Part shown: positions 33,819-41,011 of the stretch, piece by piece
Layout of the letters: every line of letters begins with the position of its first letter
Numbering within the stretch: position 1 is the stretch's first letter
Assembly (NCBI GenBank): GCA_029961745.1
Contig: CP124680.1
Location: 992,001 to 1,056,000 of the forward strand
Length of the DNA: 64,000 nucleotides
Reading direction: 5' to 3'
Origin: Nocardioides sp. L-11A
GTDB taxonomy: Bacteria > Actinomycetota > Actinomycetes > Propionibacteriales > Nocardioidaceae
Position numbers and translations under genes: made by a program
The notes under the pieces: generated by a model
The model's input: only the letters and a program-made list of their open reading frames with translations
Database searches by the model: none
Told to the model about the DNA's origin: nothing

Positions 33819-34901
33819 GTGAGGCTGGTCATCGACGTGCTCGGCGCGCCCGCCGACTCCGGTGGCATGCGCCTGTACGCCGAGCAGCTGCTCCGCGCCT
33901 GGCAGCAGGTCGCCCCCGACGACGAGCTCGTCGTCGTCGGCGCCCCCTGGGTGGCCGGGGTCCTCGCCGGACATCCGTCGGCGAGCGTGCACGTCGTCCC
34001 CGAGGGCTTCGCGGCGCGGGCGTTCGGGCAATGGGTCCGCGCCGGCCTGGTCGCGCGCCGGTGCGGGGCGGACGCGCTGCTGTCGGTCAGCCCGCTGGTG
34101 AGCCCGTTCGCGGGCAGGCGGCCGCAGGTGTGCATCGCGCACGACTGGCGCCACGTGAGGCACCCGCACGAGTTCCCGCGGCACCAGCGGCTCTACCGCC
34201 GGCTCTGGGCATGGTCAGCCACCCACGCGACCCGCTCGATCCAGATCTCCTCCAAGACCGACGCCGAGACCGCCCGGATCGCGCCGCGGGCGCGCCGGGT
34301 GACGGTGGAGAACGGCCAGGATCACCCCCGGACCTGGCCGGTCGCGCGTCCGGAGGCCGACGCCGACCCCTTCGTGGTGACCTACGGGCACCACCCCAAC
34401 AAGCGCCCCGACCTGGTCGTTCGCGCGCTCCGGGTGGCCCACGAGCGGCTGGGCTCCCGGCCCCGCCTGGTGGTGCTGGGTGCGGCCGGGGGACTGCGCG
34501 AGCAGCTGCGCCGGACCGCGGCGGCCCACGGCCTGGAGGACGCGATCGACTTCCCCGGCTACGTCGCGACGCCGGTCTACCAGGAGCTCATCCAGCGCTC
34601 GCGGCTCGTGGTCCTGGCGTCGTCCGACGAGGGTTTCGGGCTCCCGGTCGCCGAGGCGCGCTACTTCGGGATCCCGGTCCTGTCCACGCACGACAGCGGC
34701 CTGTCCGCGATCCACGGCGACCGCGTCGTGACCGCCGCGGCGACCCCCGACGGCCTGGGCGCTGCGATGGCCGCGCTCCTCGCCGAGCCCGAGCGCAGGC
34801 GCCCGCCCGCCGTGGTCGCGAGCTGGGCCGACACGGCCCGCGGGATCCGGGGCGTGCTGGTGGAGGCGGCGCGGCGCCCGGCGCCCGGCCGGGTCACCTG
34901 A
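33819..34901 (+). CDS. GT4-family glycosyltransferase
   Basis: 360 residues, GT-B fold. The C-terminal motif SSDEGFGLPVAEARYFGIPV is the E-x7-E nucleotide-sugar site of GT4 enzymes, and the N-terminus opens RLVIDVLGAPADSGGMRLYAE. The GTG at 33819 is chosen since GGGGA lies a few bases upstream and the domain starts there; upstream frame codes low-complexity residues. A -10-like TACGAT at 33793 with a five-codon frame (GTG at 33805) that ends inside the start codon lies just upstream. Acceptor sugar unknown. Confidence 0.78.
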   Translation: MRLVIDVLGAPADSGGMRLYAEQLLRAWQQVAPDDELVVVGAPWVAGVLAGHPSASVHVVPEGFAARAFGQWVRAGLVARRCGADALLSVSPLVSPFAGRRPQVCIAHDWRHVRHPHEFPRHQRLYRRLWAWSATHATRSIQISSKTDAETARIAPRARRVTVENGQDHPRTWPVARPEADADPFVVTYGHHPNKRPDLVVRALRVAHERLGSRPRLVVLGAAGGLREQLRRTAAAHGLEDAIDFPGYVATPVYQELIQRSRLVVLASSDEGFGLPVAEARYFGIPVLSTHDSGLSAIHGDRVVTAAATPDGLGAAMAALLAEPERRRPPAVVASWADTARGIRGVLVEAARRPAPGRVT

Positions 34902-34912
34902 GCGGCATCTCC

Positions 34913-34918
34913 TACGCT
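34913..34918 (+). promoter_or_regulatory. -10 box, leaderless, DUF4143 remnant gene
   Basis: TACGCT ends seven bases before the GTG at 34926. Confidence 0.45.
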
Positions 34919-34925
34919 GCACGTC

Positions 34926-35699
34926 GTGTCCGCCGACTTCGTCGCCCGCCTGGGCTCCCGGGCCCCGGCGCCCGACGAGGTGCGGTCCGCGTGGGAGCTG
35001 GGCGACTACCTGGCCCTGCTCGACCGGCCCGGGCTGGCCGACGAGCCGAGCGCGATCACCCGGCGGGCCGGCCGGCTCCGGCGCCTCGACCCGGACCGGC
35101 TGCAGGCCGTCCTCGCGGCCCTCGCGGACCCGCCGGCGGCCGAGCTCAACAAGGCCCGCATCGCGACGGCGGCCGGTCTCCCCGTCACCACCCTCTCGCC
35201 GTACGTCGACGTGCTGGTCCGCCTCGACGTGCTGCGTCTGCTCCCCGGCTGCCGGGCGGCGGTCGCCAAGCGGGCGATCGGCCGCCCCGCGGCGGTCTTC
35301 GCGGACCCGGCGCTGGCCCGCCACCTCACCGGCGTCACCAGCGCCGGGCTGGAGGACCTCGGCGGCCGGCGCCTGCTCACCGGCCTGCTGCGCGGCGCCG
35401 TCGCGGCCGAGCTGCTGCGTCAGCGCGGGACCAGCCGGGTCGAGCACCGGGTGAGCCACCTGCGCGAGCGCAACGGCCTCGAGGTCGATCTCGTCGTCGA
35501 GCTCCCCGACGACAGCCTGTTCGGCATCGAGGTACGCACCGCCGCGAGCCTGCGACCGCACCAGTTCAGCGCGCTGCAGGCGCTCGCCCGGCGCGCCGGC
35601 GGCCGGTTCCGCGGCGGGGTGGTGCTCAACACGGCCCCGCGCGGACACCGCTACGGCGCCCGGCTGTGGAGCCTCCCGATCGCCACGATCTGGGAGTGA
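34926..35699 (+). CDS. DUF4143 C-terminal half without its ATPase domain
   Basis: 257 residues. The segments TLSPYVDVLVRLDVLRLLPG, VEHRVSHLRERNGLEVDLVVELPD and FGIEVRTAASL match the DUF4143 region that follows a P-loop ATPase in ATP-dependent archaeal/bacterial AAA proteins. Here there is no Walker A or B motif, and the protein starts where the DUF4143 part would. The last part resembles a PD-(D/E)XK-like core (EVDLVVELP, then IEVRTA). Either a natural stand-alone version or a remnant. GTG at 34926 sits seven bases after TACGCT, so leaderless translation is plausible and argues that the gene is alive. Confidence 0.6.
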   Translation: MSADFVARLGSRAPAPDEVRSAWELGDYLALLDRPGLADEPSAITRRAGRLRRLDPDRLQAVLAALADPPAAELNKARIATAAGLPVTTLSPYVDVLVRLDVLRLLPGCRAAVAKRAIGRPAAVFADPALARHLTGVTSAGLEDLGGRRLLTGLLRGAVAAELLRQRGTSRVEHRVSHLRERNGLEVDLVVELPDDSLFGIEVRTAASLRPHQFSALQALARRAGGRFRGGVVLNTAPRGHRYGARLWSLPIATIWE

Positions 35700-35754
35700 G
35701 CCGGACAGGTCGTCGTGTCTTCTCGATTCGGAGGTCGCGACGCCGGCAGAGGAC

Positions 35755-35760
35755 TAGCAT
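35755..35760 (+). promoter_or_regulatory. -10 box, leaderless, Nudix-like gene
   Basis: TAGCAT ends eight bases before the ATG at 35769. Confidence 0.5.
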
Positions 35761-35768
35761 CACCGCCT

Positions 35769-37778
35769 ATGTGGGGCAGGTCGGTCGACTGGTCCGGCGC
35801 GCTCGGGGCGCTCGGCGATGCGGCGGCGCAGGTCGTCAGTGCTGAGCCGGTCGGTCTCGCGGTCGTTGGGGTGGTGGTGGCCACGCGCGTCCTCGACGGA
35901 CGGCATGCGTTGCAGCCGTGGCGGTCCGCCCGACGCGCGCTGTTCGGCCCGCTCGGCCTGAAGCGGTTGCGGAGTGCCGAGGCCAGGACCGGTCATGCCG
36001 TCGCCCGGAGGCTCACCTTCATCATGAGGAATCCTGATGCGGTCGATGACGTGGCGCTCGTGGTCGCGTACGTCTGTGGCAGTGACCGTCGTGACCTGGT
36101 CGCCTATCGGACCACGGAGTACTCGGCGCTCCGGGCCCTGGTCGCCGAGGGTCTCGAGCGCCGGCACGAGGGCCTGCGCGTCCGGTACCTGCTGAACGAG
36201 CGCTGGCAGGAGAACCGGGCGTTGCTCATCGACATCCGGGACTACTGCCATCAGTTCCGGGACCTGATCCAGGCGCGCTATCCGAAGCGAACCGACCAGG
36301 CGAGGTTCGCCGAGGCCGTGTCGGCCGTCACGGGCGCCGTCGTCGTGGCCGACCTCGCCGCCGGGGAGACGGATGCGGCCGACCGGGTCGTGGCCTGGCA
36401 CACGGGAGAATGGCACGGGCGGGCGGGCCTGCCTGCAGGTGCGCGGGGCGCGCGCCGCCCGTACGACCTCGCAGTGCGACGGTCGGACGGGACGGCGAAT
36501 CCCGCTGACGCTCCCCGGCTCGGCGAGTACAACGGACGCATACCGACTCTCATCGGCGTCGAGGTCTGTCAGCTCGAGGGGTCGGACGGCGTCGCCATCG
36601 TCCTCGAGACCGGCGAGTCGGACTACCGGAGCACGGAGCCGCCCCTGGCCCCGGAACGACCCGATGGCTGGCAGTGCAAGAAGCTGTTCCCGGCCGCCAA
36701 GGACCCGTACCTGCAGAGATTCCGACTCGCCGAGGACGGGACGGGCCATGGCCGAACGGTCGGAGCGCGGGCTCTCCCACGCGAGGACGGGCCGCGGCGA
36801 GCCGTCCTCCTCAACGGCAAGATCGGCATCATCTCCGTCATCGACGACCAGCCCTTCTTCGTCCTCATGGCGCGGTCCGACAAGGTGTCCAACGGGCGGA
36901 TGGGTCTCGGACCGGCCGCGGGAGGAGTTGTCGAGCTGTCGGTCGAGGGGGACGCCCGGGACGCGGACAGATTCGGTGCGGTGGACGTCATGGCAGGCAT
37001 CCGACGCGAGCTCAGGGAGGAGCTCGGACTCAGGACGACCGAGGTGCAGTCGGCCGCCCGAGCCGTCTTCCTGGCCACCTCGCGAACGCGACCACGTCCC
37101 GACCGTTCGGGACGTCTCGATCCCGACACCGGCGAGCTGGTCGCGACCGTCCTCGCCGTCGGCGTCACCCACCTGGGGCCAGAGGACTTCGCCCGACGAC
37201 GCTTCGATGCCTCGCCGGGACGCGGTCTCTACGAGTCCCGGGGGCTCGTCTTTGTACCGATGGGCCGGTCGGCCGACTCCTTCGCTGAGACGCTGATGTG
37301 GGGCACCTATGATGCGGCGGCGCTGAGCGCGGCCAGGCCCTGGCAGGTGGTGGGGGAGGAGGTGCCCGCCCCGGCGACCACCGAGCGCCCCGTGCCGAGC
37401 GATCGGCAGTCGATCCAGGGGAACCTCGATCAGGCCGCGCTGGTGGCTGCTCTCTACGCGTCGGCGACGATCTTCGGGACGCAGGCGACGATGGACGCGT
37501 TCGTGGCCCAGGTCCATGGCTCGCCGTTGTGGACGGTGACCTGGCCGGAGCAGGCGGCGGGGTCGATGTCGCGCGTGTGCAGGCAGCCGAGGTCGCTGCT
37601 CGAGGACGAGGAGATCTTCGACAGATGGATGAAGAACACCTGGGGCCACGTCGTCCGCGCCGACGCCTTCGACCGCGATTGTGAGCCGGAGCGGGGCGCG
37701 GCGTCGGCGGCGACCGCCGCGCGGCAGCCGACCGCGCCGAAGCCGAACCTCAGGGACGAAGAGAAGAGTGCGCGATGA
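35769..37778 (+). CDS. Unknown protein with membrane helix and Nudix-like box
   Basis: 669 residues from the ATG at 35769, which lies eight bases after TAGCAT; an earlier in-frame GTG at 35715 is less likely. A hydrophobic segment (about 27-41) near the N-terminus suggests a membrane anchor. The middle (about 370-480) has GIISVIDDQPFFVLMARSDK, AGGVVEL and then RELREELGL at about 412, which reads as a Nudix box with an insertion between the Gly pair and REL, and without the usual upstream Glu. The rest matches nothing I recognise. Base composition is lower in G+C (62-67 percent on sampled lines) than flanking genes. Coupled by ATGA to the next gene. Confidence 0.6.
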   Translation: MWGRSVDWSGALGALGDAAAQVVSAEPVGLAVVGVVVATRVLDGRHALQPWRSARRALFGPLGLKRLRSAEARTGHAVARRLTFIMRNPDAVDDVALVVAYVCGSDRRDLVAYRTTEYSALRALVAEGLERRHEGLRVRYLLNERWQENRALLIDIRDYCHQFRDLIQARYPKRTDQARFAEAVSAVTGAVVVADLAAGETDAADRVVAWHTGEWHGRAGLPAGARGARRPYDLAVRRSDGTANPADAPRLGEYNGRIPTLIGVEVCQLEGSDGVAIVLETGESDYRSTEPPLAPERPDGWQCKKLFPAAKDPYLQRFRLAEDGTGHGRTVGARALPREDGPRRAVLLNGKIGIISVIDDQPFFVLMARSDKVSNGRMGLGPAAGGVVELSVEGDARDADRFGAVDVMAGIRRELREELGLRTTEVQSAARAVFLATSRTRPRPDRSGRLDPDTGELVATVLAVGVTHLGPEDFARRRFDASPGRGLYESRGLVFVPMGRSADSFAETLMWGTYDAAALSAARPWQVVGEEVPAPATTERPVPSDRQSIQGNLDQAALVAALYASATIFGTQATMDAFVAQVHGSPLWTVTWPEQAAGSMSRVCRQPRSLLEDEEIFDRWMKNTWGHVVRADAFDRDCEPERGAASAATAARQPTAPKPNLRDEEKSAR

Positions 37779-38299
37779 GCCCCGATGAGTCCAGCGACCG
37801 CCGGGACGACCTGGTCCTGCGGACGGACCGCTTCGCTGCTGTCATCGCCCCCGCCCCGCCGACGGCCTTCTGCGCCTGCGAGGGATGCTCCCCCTCGGCC
37901 GGTGGCAGGGCGGCGCTCATGCTGGCCGGGATCCTCCATCACCGACTGGATGGCGACCCGGACCTGACCGCGCTGCTGGACAGGTGGAGTGCGGACTTCC
38001 CGGACGCGACCCGGCGCTGCCAGGCGGCGGGTGCCGACTGGCGTGTCTCGGCGGCGATCCTCAACCACGTGACGAGTGAGCTCTGGCTCGTCGGGAAGGT
38101 CTCAGCCCACCTCGGGGATCACGACCTCCGGACTCCCGGCGGTCGGACCACGCTCGGCCCGACCCCGGTGTCACGGGGCCAGTGTCTGGTCCGGAGACTG
38201 TCTGCGGGAGTGGTCCTCAGGCTGAGCAGCGACTACGACCAGGCGTACGGCCCCGCGTCGTCGATCGAGGTGACGGTCTCGAAACCGACGGGTGAATGA
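37775..38299 (+). CDS. Unknown small partner protein with CxCxxC motif
   Basis: 174 residues. Starts inside the stop of the Nudix-like gene (ATGA), so the two are almost surely translated together. CACEGC at residues 33-38 could bind zinc. The remaining sequence (LDRWSADFPDATRRC, ILNHVTSELWLVGKV) has no family I recognise, no signal peptide and no membrane helix. Same lower-GC character as its partner. Confidence 0.6.
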   Translation: MSPDESSDRRDDLVLRTDRFAAVIAPAPPTAFCACEGCSPSAGGRAALMLAGILHHRLDGDPDLTALLDRWSADFPDATRRCQAAGADWRVSAAILNHVTSELWLVGKVSAHLGDHDLRTPGGRTTLGPTPVSRGQCLVRRLSAGVVLRLSSDYDQAYGPASSIEVTVSKPTGE

Positions 38300-38394
38300 G
38301 CCGTGGACTCGTTCGCCCAGCTGAAATCTGATGTTGGTGGACCCGTCGACTCACGGTGACGGCGCCGTGTGTCGTGGCCCGTAGAACTCGTGCC

Positions 38395-39708
38395 ATGAAG
38401 ATCTCCGTCTTCGGATGCGGCTACCTGGGAGCCGTGCACGCGGCATGCATGGCCTCGCTCGGCCACGAGGTGGTCGGAATCGACATCGTGCCCGAGCAGG
38501 TCCGGGCCCTGAGCCGTGGTGAGGCTCCTTTCTTCGAGCCGGACCTCCCCGGCCTGCTCGCGGAAGGCGTCGCCGGAGGGCGGCTGAGGTTCAGCGTCGA
38601 CCCGGGCGACGCCTCGCCCGCGACGGTCCACTTCGTGTGTGTCAACACGCCACAGAAGAAGGGCGAGTACGGGGCGGACCTGAGTCATCTGAACGCGGTG
38701 ATCGAGAGCATCCTCGCCGTGGTCAAGCCAGGTGACGTGATCGTGGGCAAGTCGACGGTGCCGGTCGGGACGGCGGAGCGGTTGCTGGCGCGGATCACGG
38801 CCGTCGAGCCGGAAGCCGAGTTGTTGTGGAATCCGGAGTTCCTCCGCGAGGGCCACGCCGTCCAGGACACCTTGAGCCCGGACCGGTTCGTCTACGGCTA
38901 TGTCGACGGCCCTCAGGGGCGGGATGCGGCGGCGAAGCTGGACGAGGTCTACGCGGTGGCACTGTCCGACGGCGTGCCGAAACTGGAGACGGACCTCGCG
39001 ACCGCGCAACTGGTCAAGGTGGCCGCCAACTCGTTCCTCGCGACCAAGATCTCGTTCGTGAACGCCATGGCCGAGCTCTGCGAGGCCACCGGGGCCGACG
39101 TGACGCAACTGGCGGACGCGATCGGCTACGACGACAGGATCGGTCGCAAGTTCCTCAACGCGGGCCTGGGCTTCGGCGGTGGCTGTCTGCCGAAGGACAT
39201 CCGGGCCTTCATGGCCCGCGCCGGTGAGCTCGGCGTCGACCAGGCTCTGACCTTCCTCCGCGAGGTCGACTCGATCAACATGCGCCGCCGGGTGCGGATG
39301 GTGGATCTCGCCCGCGAGGTGTGCGGCGGATCGATCGTCGGTCGCCGCCTGGCGGTACTCGGGTCCGCCTTCAAGCCGGACAGCGACGACATCCGTGACA
39401 GTCCCGCCCTGAGCGTGGCGGCGCAGATGCAGCTCCAGGGGGCTCGGGTGCTGGTCACCGACCCCCGTGCGATCGACAACGCGCGCAAGAAGTGGCCAGA
39501 CCTCGAGTTCGCCTCCACGGTGGAGGAGGCCGTCGCCGAGAGTGAGGCGGTGCTCCTGCTCACGGAGTGGCCGGAGTACGTTGAGCTCGATCCGGCCGAC
39601 CTCAAGCGGCTGGTTGCCGTGCCCCGCATGATCGACGGCCGGAACTGCCTGGAGCCCGCGCGGTGGCGCGCGGCGGGGTGGACCTACCGGGCGCTCGGCC
39701 GCCCCTGA
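38395..39708 (+). CDS. UDP-glucose 6-dehydrogenase
   Basis: 437 residues. The N-terminal Rossmann fold (KISVFGCGYLGAVHAACMAS) and the catalytic Cys in FGGGCLPKDIRAF are intact, as is the C-terminal UDP-binding part (SAFKPDSDDIRDSPA). Makes UDP-glucuronate with two NAD for exopolysaccharide or wall polymers. ATG at 38395; an earlier in-frame start has a poor sequence. TAGAAC seven bases before ATG is a weak leaderless-type -10. Confidence 0.92.
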   Translation: MKISVFGCGYLGAVHAACMASLGHEVVGIDIVPEQVRALSRGEAPFFEPDLPGLLAEGVAGGRLRFSVDPGDASPATVHFVCVNTPQKKGEYGADLSHLNAVIESILAVVKPGDVIVGKSTVPVGTAERLLARITAVEPEAELLWNPEFLREGHAVQDTLSPDRFVYGYVDGPQGRDAAAKLDEVYAVALSDGVPKLETDLATAQLVKVAANSFLATKISFVNAMAELCEATGADVTQLADAIGYDDRIGRKFLNAGLGFGGGCLPKDIRAFMARAGELGVDQALTFLREVDSINMRRRVRMVDLAREVCGGSIVGRRLAVLGSAFKPDSDDIRDSPALSVAAQMQLQGARVLVTDPRAIDNARKKWPDLEFASTVEEAVAESEAVLLLTEWPEYVELDPADLKRLVAVPRMIDGRNCLEPARWRAAGWTYRALGRP

Positions 39709-39848
39709 CCCTCACCCGCCGAGGCCAGAGCGGGCTGACCGGCCGGTCGGTCCGGTGGCCCGAAGGGACTACCCGGTCTTACCCCGTTCAGGGGACGGAT
39801 CCGGTGGGTCCGGGCGGGTACCGTGGTTTCAGCAGGAGGGGGACCACC

Positions 39849-39986
39849 ATGGAGATGCTGATCGGAGTCGCGGGAGCGATGTGGGTCGCGGCCGCAGCCG
39901 CGTTCACCTTCGGGGTCGGCCGCGCGGCCGCCGACGACGCGCCGTTCCGGGGCGAGGAGTCCCCGGAGTTCCGCCCCGTCGGCTGA
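39849..39986 (+). CDS. Small single-helix membrane protein, unknown function
   Basis: 45 residues: MEMLIGVAGAMWVAAAAAFT forms the one membrane helix, followed by a charged tail (ADDAPFRGEESPEF). AGGAGGGGG before the ATG is a strong ribosome site, and TACCGT about 30 bases upstream is a possible -10, which supports a real gene in spite of its size. No homologue family recognised. Confidence 0.65.
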   Translation: MEMLIGVAGAMWVAAAAAFTFGVGRAAADDAPFRGEESPEFRPVG

Positions 39987-40012
39987 CCCGGTCCAGCGCT
40001 CAGGTCCGGCGC

Positions 40013-41011
40013 TCAGGTCCGGGCGCGCTTGCGCTCCCGGCTGCCGAAGGACTCGATCTCGGCGACGGTGGGGGCACCGAACATCGGCAGCCCGAGGCGC
40101 TTGCGCAGCAGCCCCCACACGAAGGGGACCAGCACCAGCATCGCCACGCCGATCGCGGCGACCAGCATCGCCTCCAGCGTCTCGTGCCCCTCGCCGAAGG
40201 GGTGCAGCCCGGCCTTGAACAGCAGCGCCACCCCCGACATCGTCAGCACGATCACGATGCCCCGGCGGATGAACGACTGGGGCACGCGGGGCGCGAGCCG
40301 GGAGCCGATCAGGGTGCCGGGCACCGAGCCGACGACCAGCGGGATCACCAGCTCCCAGTCGAGGCCGTGGATGGCGATATTGGCCAGCGCCGCGCTGAGC
40401 ACCAGCGGCACCGCCTGCACCAGGTCGGTGCCGACCAGCCGGACCGCGGACAGACCGGGATAGAGCATGAGCAGCGCGATCATGATGACCGAGCCGGAGC
40501 CGACGCTGGTCACGCCGACGAGGAGCCCGCCGAGCATGCCGACCAGCAGGGTCGGGACCGGCCGGATCCGTGGGTTGTCGTCGGGCAGCGCGCCGCCGCG
40601 TCGTACCCGCTTGAGGTTGATGTAGAGCCGCAGGGCGTAGGTCGAGGCCGCGAACAGCAGCGCGATCCCGATGCACAGCTTGAGGGTGTCCTCGAGGTGG
40701 GCCGGGTCGTCGGTCAGCGCCTTGACGAGATAGGGCCCGACGAACGCCATCGGGACCGACCCGAGGATCAGCCAGCCGGCGAGTCGCAGGTTGGGCGAGC
40801 CCTCCCGGGCGTGCGTGATCGCGCCACCGGTCTTGTAGACCGCCGCGGCGGTCAGGTCGGCGGTCACGATCGACGCGGTGTGGCCCACGCCGAGGAAGAT
40901 CAGGGCCGGCGTCATCAGCGCGCCGCCGCCCATGCCGGTCAGGCCGACCACGACGCCGACGAGGAAACCGGCGGCCGCGATGGAGAGCGCGGTCAGCGTC
41001 AGGACGTCCAC
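40013..41011 (-). CDS. TauE/SafE-family anion permease
   Basis: 332 residues with about eight membrane helices. AGFLVGVVVGLTGMGGGALM and the repeated GLLVGVTSVGSGSVIM are the duplicated motif of TauE/SafE sulfite/sulfoacetate exporters. GTG start overlaps the TAG of the upstream fusion gene. With APS kinase next to it, a role in sulfite, sulfate or another sulfur anion transport is likely; direction unknown. Ends RERKRART. Confidence 0.85.
   Translation of the reverse strand: MDVLTLTALSIAAAGFLVGVVVGLTGMGGGALMTPALIFLGVGHTASIVTADLTAAAVYKTGGAITHAREGSPNLRLAGWLILGSVPMAFVGPYLVKALTDDPAHLEDTLKLCIGIALLFAASTYALRLYINLKRVRRGGALPDDNPRIRPVPTLLVGMLGGLLVGVTSVGSGSVIMIALLMLYPGLSAVRLVGTDLVQAVPLVLSAALANIAIHGLDWELVIPLVVGSVPGTLIGSRLAPRVPQSFIRRGIVIVLTMSGVALLFKAGLHPFGEGHETLEAMLVAAIGVAMLVLVPFVWGLLRKRLGLPMFGAPTVAEIESFGSRERKRART

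Noticed and set aside
35769..38299. CBASS or other named nucleotide-signalling defence system.
   Set aside because: No cyclase-like nucleotidyltransferase, effector or ubiquitin-like genes are adjacent; the Nudix box alone is not enough.
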